NCBI GenBank assembly: GCA_016180945.1 | Contig: JACPAG010000005.1 | Location: 51,611 to 115,610 of the forward strand | Source: Candidatus Aenigmatarchaeota archaeon | GTDB lineage: Archaea; Aenigmatarchaeota; Aenigmatarchaeia; GW2011-AR5 | DNA length: 64,000 nucleotides | Direction of reading: 5' to 3' | Shown here: positions 37,579-48,900 of the stretch, piece after piece | How the letters are laid out: every line of letters begins with the position of its first letter | Position numbering within the stretch: position 1 is the first letter of the stretch | Made by a program: the position numbers and the translations under genes | Notes under the pieces: generated by a model | Told to the model about the DNA's origin: nothing | What the model saw: only the letters and a program-made list of their open reading frames with translations | Databases searched by the model: none

Positions 37579-37665
37579 AACAACTTGACGCACTGCTGTG
37601 CGTCGGTTTGTTCCGAGTCGATCGCCATTTTATAATATTTGCTTGCTCCGCAAGTCGATTGCCAT
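37579..37665. repeat. Hairpin plus duplicated promoter/leader module upstream of PDCD5-like gene
   Basis: AACAACTTGAcgcactgctgtgcgTCGGTTTGTTCC and two copies of (sense) CAAATATTATAA(T/A)ATGGC(A/G)ATCGACT. Confidence 0.85.
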
Positions 37666-37688
37666 ATTACAATATTTGCTGTGAATTT

Positions 37689-37970
37689 TCAGTAGCCGAG
37701 GGTCAAACCAACATAGATGAATTCGTCTGGATTTGTTCGATACAAAAATTTTTCACTATGTGGTTGGCCCTTTTCAGTCGTAGGGTTGAAATGTACTGGT
37801 CCTGCATAATAGGGCGGAAATAATTGGTTGATATCGACGGGCCTTCCATTCCTTCCTTCAACCTCTTCTAGCGAATCTCCGCACCTTCTTATGCCTGTAG
37901 CTGTTCTTAAAAATTGTTTTACTTCATCTAGCGTGTATCTGTTTCCTTCTCTTAATCTGGTTGTTGGCAC
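37689..37970 (-). CDS. Hypothetical orphan protein
   Basis: 93 aa, GTG start close behind the eS19 stop. Confidence 0.5.
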   Translation of the reverse strand: MPTTRLREGNRYTLDEVKQFLRTATGIRRCGDSLEEVEGRNGRPVDINQLFPPYYAGPVHFNPTTEKGQPHSEKFLYRTNPDEFIYVGLTLGY

Positions 37971-37976
37971 TGCTGA

Positions 37977-38402
37977 TCACTTTATCTGCTTTGCCACGCC
38001 GCTTAAAAATTTCTGGCCCTCCGGCGTTATTGTTCTTCCAACGATTACAGACTTGCCTGTCCTGGGAACTTTTTTAACATACCCAAGCTTTTCCAGATCC
38101 TGCAGAATTATGCGTATAATCTTTCCGGAGCCTTTTGCGAAGTGCGCCATCTTGTGGCCTCTTCTTTGGCGGCCGCCGTAATAGCTGCGCAGGCGTGACA
38201 CGCCAACAGGGCCGTCAACATAGATGCGGCGCAATACCGAAGCAGCGCGCAAAAACCACCAGTCTTTCTGCTCGGGCGGCCGTTCCCTTGAGATGCCTGT
38301 CTTGATGTATGCGGCCCACGAAGGCATCTTCATCGATTTCTTCAGCTCTTCGGCTGTTTTTTTAACCAGTTCGCTTGCGCCTGCGTCCTTTACAGAGACC
38401 AT
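37977..38402 (-). CDS. rps19e: Ribosomal protein eS19
   Basis: WWFLRAASVLRRIYVDGPVGVSRLRSYYGGRQRRGHKMAHFAKGSGKIIRIILQDLEKLGYV. Confidence 0.95.
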   Translation of the reverse strand: MVSVKDAGASELVKKTAEELKKSMKMPSWAAYIKTGISRERPPEQKDWWFLRAASVLRRIYVDGPVGVSRLRSYYGGRQRRGHKMAHFAKGSGKIIRIILQDLEKLGYVKKVPRTGKSVIVGRTITPEGQKFLSGVAKQIK

Positions 38403-38412
38403 AATTATCAAC

Positions 38413-38631
38413 CTAAAATATTCCTATTGAAGCAAGTATTCTTCGATCCGGCAATCTTCTTCCAGTTACAGGATGTCCTACTGAATTGCCTACACCAGAA
38501 GGATATTTCCAAGCCGGCACAAAATAAGCTTCTTTATTTCCTGATTGGATTGCGAATAATCCGGATTCTGGACCTTGTTTAAGATGTTCAGCTACTCCTG
38601 CATCTGTTATTCTGTAAAATGAAAATGTCAT
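38413..38631 (-). CDS. Hypothetical orphan protein
   Basis: 72 aa; flanked by a 17-bp direct repeat (see findings). Confidence 0.5.
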   Translation of the reverse strand: MTFSFYRITDAGVAEHLKQGPESGLFAIQSGNKEAYFVPAWKYPSGVGNSVGHPVTGRRLPDRRILASIGIF

Positions 38632-38646
38632 AATTATCAACCTAAT

Positions 38647-38952
38647 TCATACCTTTCTTTTATACAGATACCTCATCGTTTTATTGCAGGAAAAGCATTT
38701 AACATTTAACCTGCCGCCTTTCAGGCGCATTTTTGAATTATCCGGGGCGAGAAAGGAGAAACAGTATTTGCAGTACATCCTCTTGAACTTCTTGGGGATT
38801 CGCACGTTGTATCGCATGCCGATTTTTTTGGCTAACCGCACGTAATTTTTTGCCATCTCAGGATTCGCAGCTTTTGCCGCTTCCTTAAACAAAAGCTCTA
38901 TTCTTTCGGCTGCAATCTTTAACTGGTATTCCGGCTTGTTTCGGGAGCGCAT
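38647..38952 (-). CDS. rnp4: RNase P protein component 4
   Basis: AKNYVRLAKKIGMRYNVRIPKKFKRMYCKYCFSFLAPDNSKMRLKGGRLNVKCFSCNKTMRYLYKRK. Confidence 0.9.
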   Translation of the reverse strand: MRSRNKPEYQLKIAAERIELLFKEAAKAANPEMAKNYVRLAKKIGMRYNVRIPKKFKRMYCKYCFSFLAPDNSKMRLKGGRLNVKCFSCNKTMRYLYKRKV

Positions 38953-39046
38953 GAAGATATATAATGCATGGAAATAAATAGGGTGGAGGCAAAGATTTTT
39001 CACAAGTGCAAAGGCCTGACTGAAATAATCACTTCGTTTATTCTGT

Positions 39047-39451
39047 TTAGCAGATTATGTTAATTTCTTTTATAGTCCTGAAATCCCCGTCAAAAGTCGC
39101 AATATTTCTGATTCCCTCTTTCTTCATTAAGGACAATATGGTGCAATCGGTAAAACTGAATCTAGTAACTTTCTGGTTTTTGAATAAGTTCCACGCTTCT
39201 TCAATGTTCTTTTCTGCCACTTTTAATATCTCTACAGAATTCTGCAAATTTGTTCCAACTATAACCGCTTTTTTAAGCTCCCTTGATCTGCCAAAAGTAA
39301 CAGTTACAGTTTCATCAAATATGTAATCAGAAATAACTGGTTTGCCAAATTTACCGTTGATTATTTCGTCCATTACTTTAATTGCCTTTTCGTGGTTTTG
39401 GTCAGTTTCGACTTCTACCGACACTAGGAAACTCGTGTCCAGAAAAATCAT
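39047..39451 (-). CDS. VapC-like PIN toxin
   Basis: MIFLDTSFLVSVEVETDQNHEKAIKVM...FSFTDCTILSLMKKEGIRNIATFDGDF. Confidence 0.85.
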   Translation of the reverse strand: MIFLDTSFLVSVEVETDQNHEKAIKVMDEIINGKFGKPVISDYIFDETVTVTFGRSRELKKAVIVGTNLQNSVEILKVAEKNIEEAWNLFKNQKVTRFSFTDCTILSLMKKEGIRNIATFDGDFRTIKEINIIC

Positions 39452-39702
39452 TTTTCTAACCCGTACAAGAACTCGTCTATTTCTTCGCTCCACTTGACTT
39501 TATTTTTAGTTTTTATTATACCATTTATTTTTAGCAGATTTTCAGGATTGGTTTTAATCTTTCTGGTTTCTTTCTCCTTTATCCATTTTTTCATGGCTAT
39601 AGATAACGCTTCGCCTGTTTTCATTCTTTCCTCAATAGCTACTGCCCTAAATTTTCTAAAGGTTTCCTCATCCAAATCCCTTATTGCAACTGTTTTAGAC
39701 AT
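39448..39702 (-). CDS. VapB-like antitoxin
   Basis: MSKTVAIRDLDEETFRKFRAVAIEERMKTGEALSIAMKKWIKEKE; overlaps the PIN ORF. Confidence 0.78.
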   Translation of the reverse strand: MSKTVAIRDLDEETFRKFRAVAIEERMKTGEALSIAMKKWIKEKETRKIKTNPENLLKINGIIKTKNKVKWSEEIDEFLYGLEK

Positions 39703-39733
39703 AATGTATAACTTGTTAAACAAGTATATAAAG

Positions 39734-41140
39734 TTAACTTTTCATTCTTTTTGCCCTCGACCCGTAGGGCGTGTCTTCCAGCAGAATGCCACTTTCTTTT
39801 AATTCAGCCCTTATTTTGTCTGCTTCACTGAAATTCTTTTCCTTTCTTAACATCTCTCTTTTCTCTACCAGTTCTTTTTCTTCTTTTGTTAGCGATATCT
39901 GCTCTTTTCCTACTATGTCAAAGATGCCGTTTATCTCGATAAGCAAATCCAGGCACATTTCAAGGGATTTTTTGTCTGCGTTGTCAGCATCTATTGATTT
40001 GTTGACGCTGTTTATCATATCAAATATCGCCGCAAGCGCCTGCGGCACGTTCAAGTCGTCGTTCATGCACTTAATGAATTTCTTTCTTGTTTGCACTATG
40101 CTTTTTTCCAATTTCGTGTTTTTCTTTGCCTTTACTTTGTTTTTCAAAAAATGCAGCTTATCGGCAAAATCATTCAGCGCTTCTACTGTCTCTTTTGCTT
40201 TTTCCAGCGATTCGAAGGTAAAATTCAGCTGCTGGCGATAGTGGGAATTCAATAAGAGGAACCTCAATGCTGCCGGATTGCAGCCCTTTTCAAGAACATC
40301 GCGTAATGTGTAGAAATTACCGAGCGATTTGGACATTTTCTTTCCATCGACCAGAAGATGCTCGCAATGGACCCAAAGACGGGCAAGCCTCTTCTTGAGC
40401 GGCTCGCTCTGGGCTATTTCGTTTTCGTGATGCGGGAATATCAGGTCGACGCCGCCGCCGTGCACGTCTATCGGAAGCTTCAGGTATTTTGCCGACATCG
40501 CAGAACATTCTATATGCCAGCCGGGGCGGCCCTTTATCATGCCGTTCCCGAATTTAGCCAGCCAAAACACGTCCCCGTCACTTTCATCCCATGCTTTCCA
40601 TAAGGCAAAGTCGTTTGCCTGCTCCTTTGTATACTCATCGTTCCTTACCCTTTCGGATAATTCTTTAATCTCAAGCTTGGACAGCTGACCATAAGCCGGG
40701 AATTTCGAGATATCATAATATATCGAGCCGTCTTCGCCCTTGTACGCAAGGCCCTTTTTAAGCAAGGCGTTGATAAGAGCGATCATCTCGGGGATATGTT
40801 CTGTTGCCCTTGGGTATACGCTGGCCGCCTTTATGCGCAGCTTACTTATATCCTCGAAGAACGCCTTTTCGTACCGTTCCGTGAATTTTTTCAGCGAAAC
40901 GTTCTCTTTTCTTGAGTTTTTAATCGTCTTGTCGTCGACGTCTGTCAGGTTCATGACCATTTTTACCTTGTATCCTAAGAACTGCAAATACCTGCGCAGC
41001 AGGTCGGCAAAAATGTAGGCGCGGAAATTTCCTATGTGCGCAAAATCGTAAACGGTCGGGCCGCAGAAGTAAAATCCCACCTGTTTTTTTGCCTTGAATG
41101 TTTCTTTTTTTCTGGTAAGGGTATTGAAAAGCTTTAGCAT
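39734..41140 (-). CDS. cysS: Cysteinyl-tRNA synthetase
   Basis: [32 protein letters not shown]...[25 protein letters not shown]...[12 protein letters not shown]. Confidence 0.97.
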   Translation of the reverse strand: MLKLFNTLTRKKETFKAKKQVGFYFCGPTVYDFAHIGNFRAYIFADLLRRYLQFLGYKVKMVMNLTDVDDKTIKNSRKENVSLKKFTERYEKAFFEDISKLRIKAASVYPRATEHIPEMIALINALLKKGLAYKGEDGSIYYDISKFPAYGQLSKLEIKELSERVRNDEYTKEQANDFALWKAWDESDGDVFWLAKFGNGMIKGRPGWHIECSAMSAKYLKLPIDVHGGGVDLIFPHHENEIAQSEPLKKRLARLWVHCEHLLVDGKKMSKSLGNFYTLRDVLEKGCNPAALRFLLLNSHYRQQLNFTFESLEKAKETVEALNDFADKLHFLKNKVKAKKNTKLEKSIVQTRKKFIKCMNDDLNVPQALAAIFDMINSVNKSIDADNADKKSLEMCLDLLIEINGIFDIVGKEQISLTKEEKELVEKREMLRKEKNFSEADKIRAELKESGILLEDTPYGSRAKRMKS

Positions 41141-41205
41141 GAGTATCACATATGCAAATCAAGATAAATAAGTTTCTGACATTTTACCTCATGGTTTGAG
41201 AAGGA

Positions 41206-41412
41206 ATGAACATTCAAAAGGGATTCTGTCGAGGACGCAAATATAGAAAAACCTATCCTGTAGGAATGGCCCATACAATGCAATGGTATTTAGATCATTT
41301 GAGAAAAGCTGGTCTGGATGTTGGGAAGGGCAATTCGACATTTGGATATAGAATACCTTTACCTCCAAACAAATCACATGAGCGAGATTTAATCATATTT
41401 AGAAGAAAGTAA
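41206..41412 (+). CDS. Hypothetical protein
   Basis: 68 aa ORF. Confidence 0.4.
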   Translation: MNIQKGFCRGRKYRKTYPVGMAHTMQWYLDHLRKAGLDVGKGNSTFGYRIPLPPNKSHERDLIIFRRK

Positions 41413-41420
41413 TTTCCCTG

Positions 41421-42866
41421 CTACTTCTTCCTGAAATCATAGGCGAACTTGGCCGCCTTTCTTACGTGGCGGTGGCCATGATAATATAGGTAGCCAAGGA
41501 CGGCTGCGACTATAACAAAGATGGCGATCCAGATGCCGTAGTCCTTAACCACCTGCGGAAGACTTATCGGCGCGGTAGTTGTTGTCGGGAGCTCGCTGCC
41601 TGTTATTGCGAATATCGAGAGTCCGGGCGATTCAGCTTGGTATACAGCATGAGTAGCTGTTTCGCCTGTCTGCTTTGTGATGAGCCTTGTCCACGCGCTT
41701 CCGGATAGCCGGTTCAATGTAACGGTACCCTTGTCTATCTTGTTCGCATTAAGCCATGTTTTCTCGATCTGGAATTCTATTGTTGCGGATGAGATGTCGC
41801 TGTCTGCGACGTTCTTGTCTATCTGGATGTAGGAGAAGACCTTGCCTGACAGAACTGGCGCGACTGGCGTCTTGTCGAGCTTTGTTATTGTCATGCTTAC
41901 GTTCGTGACATTGTTATTCACAGCAAACGCGACCTTAGTTACGTCAGCTGCGGCATCCGGGATGTTCACCAGCGCAACTGTGTTTTTTGATATGGAAGGT
42001 ATGGTTATGATATTCTTGTTTTTCTCTGCCGTGACTTTTGTTTCATTGATTACGACAGCACGGCTAATGGTCTTGTTTGTTGTGTCGTTTACTGAGCCGC
42101 CACCGCCTCCACCGCCGCCTGTTCCGCCTCCTGAGGCTGTCGTGGTTGTGGCTGTTGACGATATAGTGACGCTTTTTGTGCCTGTGGCTGTTCCGCCAGG
42201 CGTGCCTGTTGCCGACAGCGAAAACGTGCATGTTGCCGCAGACGAAGGCGCGGTGACTGACCAGCTCACAGAGCTGGTGCCTGAGCCAGCTATGGTGCCG
42301 ATGGTTTTCGTTTCCGACGAAACAGTGCACTGGCTGCTTGTCAGCGTTGCTGTCACGCCGGTTGTCGAGCCAGCTGTTTCAGTTCCTCCGTTTGCTATTG
42401 TTGCTGAAACCGTGAAAGCAGAGCTTGTGCTAACAGATGACGGAGCAGTTATAGACGTAACGCTCAGTTCAGCGGCTGAGCTAACGGTTATGGTACCGCA
42501 GTCAGCCGTACAAGTACTGCCTAGAGAAACGCAAACATCCTGGCCGCCTGTTGCTGTAGGCGTGATGGAGAAATCAGCTGTTCCAGTTCCGCCGCTGGCT
42601 TGTATGCTTGCTATCGTCGTGGACGAAGAAGATGCGGTGAACCAGGAGCCCTGAAGCGTTGCTGATAAGCTGGTCACAGCGTTTGACTGCATGTTTGTTA
42701 TGGTGGCTGTCAGCGTTGCGGACGTCCCCTTGGTAAGCGTAGTAGCGCTTTTCGAGCATGAGTACTGGGTGCTTGTGCTACAGACGCCTGTGCACGCTGC
42801 GAAGACAGGGACGACTAATAATGATGCAAGCACAATTGCGATTACCAGTATTGTTTTATTTTTCAC
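41421..42866 (-). CDS. Secreted PGF-pre-PGF-like domain protein with Gly linker and C-terminal TM
   Basis: Signal peptide, Ser/Thr-rich repeats, GGGTGGGGGGGGSVND linker, VNIPDAAADVTKVAFAVN...PGLSIFAITGSE, C-terminal TM. Confidence 0.8.
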   Translation of the reverse strand: MKNKTILVIAIVLASLLVVPVFAACTGVCSTSTQYSCSKSATTLTKGTSATLTATITNMQSNAVTSLSATLQGSWFTASSSSTTIASIQASGGTGTADFSITPTATGGQDVCVSLGSTCTADCGTITVSSAAELSVTSITAPSSVSTSSAFTVSATIANGGTETAGSTTGVTATLTSSQCTVSSETKTIGTIAGSGTSSVSWSVTAPSSAATCTFSLSATGTPGGTATGTKSVTISSTATTTTASGGGTGGGGGGGGSVNDTTNKTISRAVVINETKVTAEKNKNIITIPSISKNTVALVNIPDAAADVTKVAFAVNNNVTNVSMTITKLDKTPVAPVLSGKVFSYIQIDKNVADSDISSATIEFQIEKTWLNANKIDKGTVTLNRLSGSAWTRLITKQTGETATHAVYQAESPGLSIFAITGSELPTTTTAPISLPQVVKDYGIWIAIFVIVAAVLGYLYYHGHRHVRKAAKFAYDFRKK

Positions 42867-42891
42867 TTTTCATCACTATATATTTTCTTTG

Positions 42892-42978
42892 CTCAGAAAG
42901 CATTTGCTTTCTGGCAACTCAAGAAGCTTTTGCTTCTTCGAGTTTCCCAAGGCTTTTCTTTTTTCAAAAAGAAAAGGC
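42892..42978. repeat. Hairpin array
   Basis: AGAAAGCAtttGCTTTCT, AAGAAGCttttGCTTCTT, CTTTTCTTTTTtcAAAAAGAAAAG. Confidence 0.85.
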
Positions 42979-45900
42979 TTATGCCGACGTGTAGCTAAAT
43001 GACGTTGACTGCGCAGAAAAGTCGCTGCTCGTAGGCGTCAGTTGTATGACGTGCGTGACGTTTGTGATGCCTGTAACATTGTATGTAAAGTTAAATTGAG
43101 GGAACGCACCTGCAGGTATGGACTGGGCTGTCAAAACAGCTGCTGACCGATTATTCACTGTGGCTGATGAATTGAGCCTTGATGTAGTGACGGCTATTGA
43201 CACCGTAGCGTCCGGGTTATATGTTGGGTTGTATAGCCTTACAGTAAGATTATACGGACAGTTGTTAGGGCAGTTTGGAGCCGTCACCAATGTTTGTGTA
43301 TTAGCCCCGCCCAATGTGCTGTTCTTCAGGCTTTTTGACGATATGTAGAATGTCTTCTGCGCAATGGTTGTATAATAATATCCCTTTGTCGTGGCATTGC
43401 CGTATTGGACTATAATCTCGAATGCCGCGCCGCCCATAGTCCAGTTGAAGTTGGTGACATTTGGTCTTATGGTAACGCGTGCAAAGCCGTTTAAATTAGT
43501 TACATTCCCTGTCGTGTTCCATGCGTTCGCGGTCGTATTCATTTCTGTCCATGTAGACGACGCCAAAACACGGCTGACGTTGACAGTGGCGTTGGCCAGC
43601 CTTTGAGTACTGTCGTAATCGACGAAAACGGTTACGTTGGCTGTTATGTTGGCTGTGGGGCCGTTGGTGTAAAGTCCTGTGATGTTCCACGGCGATGGGA
43701 ATTGGACGCCTGCATATGTCCAGAATGTAGTAGTGTCGTTGCCCTTTTTGGCATTGACATTGATACTATAGCCTGCCCAGCCCCAACTGCCTGTAGGCCA
43801 TGTGTTATTAAATCCCGGCGGCGTTATGTTCACAAGCTCGTTTTTGGCTGACAGCACATGGCCGATAGTTCTCTCGAGCTTTTTCTCCACGCAACTTCCC
43901 TGCGGAGGGCAGTCCCATATGCTGAGTGTTGCGTTTGTGATATTAGTCTCAGGAGTCCCTGTAACATTAAGCACTATTGATTCGTTGATGTAATAGGAGT
44001 ATCGCGTTGATGAAGGATTTGGAACATATCCGCTTACGCCGAAACTCTTTATCTGGAAGCTTGCGCCTCCTGTATCTGTTGCATTCTGCGTATCGTTTAC
44101 CAGTATATTAGCCCAGTACCAGCCTGTTGCCAAATTGGATGTGCTTAGAATTTTGAGTGTATTTCCTCCTGTGTTGCTGAAAACTGTATTCAATGTCGAC
44201 AGATTTACAGTGGTGCATGCCGAGATGGTGCATTTGCTTAAATATATTATTCTTGCATCTGTCAAATTGAAACTCCCTCCACCCGGTGAATACGCAGACA
44301 ACCATATATCGACGTCATCGGTTGAAGCGTATTCGTATCTACTGGCGGAAATAGATAACTGGAATGCCTTGACTTCGAACCATACGTCTGTTGTCACAGA
44401 TTTGCCAGAAGAGCAATCCGGGTTGCAATCAGTCACTCTAACAGTTGCACGGTACTGGCCTACAGGCAGGGAAGTAACAGGTATAATACTAACGTTAAGG
44501 TCCCCGGCGCTTGATGGGTTTGCAGTCGCATTGGTTGCGGTATAGTCAGTGCCTCTTGCAAGCACGGTGCCTGTCCGGGTGTTAGTTACGGCTGTAATAG
44601 TTGCATTTACAATGCCGTTGTAGAATGAATATCCTGCACCAGAAGTGCCTACATGAACACGCAGGCTTACATTGCTCTTAGGATGGTTGGACCATGATTC
44701 GCTCCAGCCCCAGACCTCGAACAACCGCACCTCAAACCATGTGCGGACATTGACATCGGAGCCTGTTGGCGTTGTCCTGGCGGCGTTCATCCTCGTGATG
44801 TTTGCCACAACTTCGTAGCTGCCTTCGTCCCAGCCGCCGGATTTGGTGAGATTTATAAGTGTCGCATTGTACGGCCAGAGCTGGTCGCTTGAATTTGTAA
44901 TTGAGATTGTTATGCCTGAAACTGTTGATTTCGTGCCAGTTGATTTGTCATACCTGTAGACAACAAGCTCCGGCGAACTTCCGGTAAACGAAAGGTTGAC
45001 AGGCAGATAAAGGTTTCCTGAGATGCCTTGTGCGCGCAGCCTTACATTATCCGAGGACGAATAGCTCCATCTTTCGCTGTAGAATGACGGCTCGAAGTCC
45101 TTGACTTCGAACCAGACGCTCTGGCGCTTGACATCAGAGGCTGAGGCGTTTAATTTTATCCTTGCCTCATATTGCCCGTTGCCTAATGTCTGATTCAATT
45201 GTATGGTTGCGGTTGTTCTTGTTGCGGCAGTAAAGTTCCTGTTAGAGGCCCATCCTGTTGAAACGTCCTGGAAGGTGAATATGTTTTTGATGCTCTCGAC
45301 TTCCATGTCCACCTGGCTTGCGTAGGCGCCGTTGCTCCCGGGGTCTGTAACGTCGCACCTTATCGTAATACTCGTTCCGCTTGACACGGCACCCCATGAC
45401 GAACGGTAGCAGTTTGTGAAGAACGTTTCTATAGAAAAGCCGGATTCAGCTGTATCACTTGATGAAGGCGTTATATTTAATTCGGCTATGACACGATAAA
45501 AGCCGCTGGACCATGTTCCGCTTTGTCCGCTGTCAAGCGGAACCAGCTTGAACGAGCCGACTCCTGGAATGACAATATTTCCATCGCCTATAGTTGAACC
45601 GGTCGCGCTTGTAAGATTATAGTCTGTGCCCTGCCTTTGCAACGTCTCGCCTGTTGTGAAGTCAAACTTGACAACCCTGACCGACCTTAGCGTTGCATTA
45701 TAGTATGAGAAGCCCTGCGTTCCGCTCAGGTTTGGAGGCGCGATGCCGCCTACCGCACCAGAAATATGCCTTGTAAAGCCTATGTTGATGCCGCTGGCGT
45801 TGACAAATTCAGACTGCACTTTGTATCTGGTGCCACTTGTTGTGTTCACGCAGAAGATGCTTGGCCCTGACATGTTATGGGTAGTTGTATTGCTGTAAGT

Positions 45901-48900
45901 GCCAGCTGGCGCATCGCAATCCACGCCGTCTAAACCATTTGTAAGATTCCCTCCTACAGGTGCAGGCGACTGCTGGCAGTATATTGTGTTAAAGCACCAG
46001 AAGTTCGGCGCAACTGAGTAGTTCTGCGGAACTGGGTAGTTCTGCGCGGCTGACAGGTTGCCTGTTAAATTAAACATGAATCCAGGACTTGCCAAACCTG
46101 TTATGTTTATATCCATGAAGCCGTCGTTGTCCAAATCAACGCTTGAGTTAAACGGAACAAACGTATGATTAACAGTTATAGGCGCCGGAGCTCCTCCGCC
46201 GCCTCCTCCGCCGCTAGGAACGCCCATATCGCCGCCTCCGCTTGCACACATAGGGTCGCCTGGAGGGCAGCCGCCTCCGAACGTCTGGCGCATCCATGAC
46301 GGGTCAGATGAAACGGTGACGTTAAATGAAATTGTTTCGTTTGACGCAAATCGCCATTTTGCACCGGAAAGTTCGGCAAAGAAGTTCTTCACCTGGAAGA
46401 AGCCCTGAATCGAATCAGTAACCGTCCCGTTAGTGACGTCAAAGTTTGACAAGAAATTGCCAGTAGCCCAGCCGCCTGACGGAGCAGGCAGCGTTATGAC
46501 AACCTGGCCGTTTGAATCCGTCGTGCCTGTTGCTACAGCAGTTTTATCATAAGTTATTTCGCTGGGCGGGAAGCTTTCGAATGAGAGTATTTTGTTCAAT
46601 GTAACTGTCAGGTTTTCAGCCGGACGATTGGATTTGACGTCAAAGACGTTTATTTTTATCGAGGCGTTCTCAGTCGAACTAACGGTGAAATCCGCCTGGT
46701 TTGTGACAGGATTCACAGGCATCCCGAAGCCCTGATAAATCTTGACCATCAGGAAGCTTTCGCCTGTGTCGAGCACGCCGGATACGTTAACAAGAACTTT
46801 TACTATGTAAAAGCCTGATTTCCACCCGCCTGACGGCGCAGGAATAACGGCAGATGCGATGCTATTGGTTATGTTTGCTGTTGCAGTCGTGCCATCCTGA
46901 AGCTTGGGCGGGAAGATGAATTCGCCCATGTTTCCTGTGTAGAAAACGCCCTGTATTGTCGCGTTGCCATTCAAATTCACAGATTGCCACGTGCCTGGTT
47001 CTATGATGCGGATGCTGACGTTTATGTTGTCATCCGGGCCGATGAACCAGTCGTTAAATGACATGAATCCGGAGCTTGTCGCGTTCTTTGCCGTGGCTGC
47101 TTTTGTTTGCACATTAACAAAGTATCTTCTTACCTCGAAGAATCCTTCGCCTTCGTCAGACTGGTTGTCAGACGTCGTGACGTTGACAAAGACTATGTAG
47201 AATCCGCCAGTCCAGTTCTGGCCGTTTGTGTTTGACTGCACGCTAAGCGTGCATCTGCCTGTGCTGTCAGTAATGCAGTTGGTTATGGTGGTTGACGATG
47301 TTGCGTCTTCGTCCGTGTTGAGATTAATGATTTTGTCAATTATAACCTGGCCTCCCTGAACAGCCGTGCCGCCGCCGATGCCAAACATGCCGCCTACGCC
47401 GACTGAGTGGCCGCCAGCTGCCGAGCCGCCCTTACCCATCGACATGAAACCTTCCGAGCCGCGCTTTTCAGAAGCTGTTGTCAGCGTTACCTGCAAGCTG
47501 ACGGTGTCATTAGGCCGGAATGCAAACATGTATCCCGGACCGCCAAACGGCGTGAATCCGCCTCCGGAGCCGCCGCCTATTGCTGCAGGACGGATTTCTA
47601 TTTCCAGGACGTCCACGAACAATGAGCCTTCAGCGTCAACGCTGCCCAATAACGTATTTAGTTTGGCTTTTGCTATATAACGCCCGCCCTTGTTCGGGGC
47701 GGTTATGTTGATGTATGATTTGTTGTTATTGCCCGAATACGTAACGCCTGTTCCGAAAATAGAAGTCTTGTCGTTTCCCTTGTCGTCCCTGATAGAATAG
47801 CTGGAGACGCCTGTTATGTTAACCGCGCCGGAGGCATTGTTCACAGCCAGCTCCAGAACAATCTGCTTTCCCGGCAGGAAGGTTTCTTTTGAAACTCCAT
47901 TAGGGAACTTGTCCACGGCACGCATTTTTGCTTTTGCAAACTGGACGGTGAAATACCCGTCTCCTGAACCTGTGCCGAACGTGTCGTTAAGCGAGATTTT
48001 GACCTTATAATTTCCTGACTTTGCAGTTGACGGCAATGCTATATCCATTCTGTAAAGACTCAGCGATGTCTGCTCCGATACGGAAATGGCATAACCTGTG
48101 GCTACGCCGCTAGAATCCAGAACAGTTGCTGAACTCAGGCTGGTTGTGCAGCTGCCAGAGCCGCACTGGGTAGTTCTCATAAATTCGTTTGACGACCCGT
48201 TTCTGAGCCTTATACCCAATGATACTGTTTCACCCGGCGTGAACAGCGTCGTTAAACCCGGCCATGAAACAACCTCAATCAAATATGAGCTTACTGTAAA
48301 ACCTCCTTTAAGCTCTCTTGTCAGGTTAGAGCTTTGCGGCTGGATGGTTACCTTAACCTCGTAAGCGCCTTCGCTGCTGAAAGACAGCTTGTCTTCATAA
48401 ACGCCTGTTAATGAAGCACCGGATGAATCGTTGGCCGGCGTCATCGACGCCAGAGTCGTTTGCGTCCCGTTAGGCGCTGTTACCACCAGCTGGCGGGTGG
48501 AAGCAGTTATTCCGTTCCCGTTCGAATTTTTGACGGTCACGCGCACTGTAACGTTCTGGCTTTTGCCGGCTATGGACGGGGATATTTTCATGAAGGCGTC
48601 GTAACCGCCGACAACCAGCAGCACGGAATTTTCGAAATTGTTGACCTCTATTAAATACGAACCATCGTCTGTCGGCGCGGTGAAATTAATCTGGCACTGG
48701 CCTAAGCTGTCTGTCGTGCATGCAGACAAGCTTGTATGCAATGTGCCGTTTACCGTCCTTATGGAGGCCGTAACGCCCTGCGACGCCACCCCACGGGAGT
48801 TTATGTCCACTACTGTTACAGTTACTGCTCCGGTTGCGCCGGATGTATAACTGGGGCGGTTTAGCGACAATAAAATTTTCGCGTATGGCAGCACTTTGAT

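Noticed and set aside
41842-42654. 270-aa plus-strand ORF
   Set aside because: Antisense to the PGF-pre-PGF-like gene; low-complexity Val/Pro content mirrors the Thr/Gly-rich sense gene.
46176-46379. 67-aa minus-strand ORF within the giant gene
   Set aside because: Alternate frame inside the Gly-rich insert of the 2078-aa gene.
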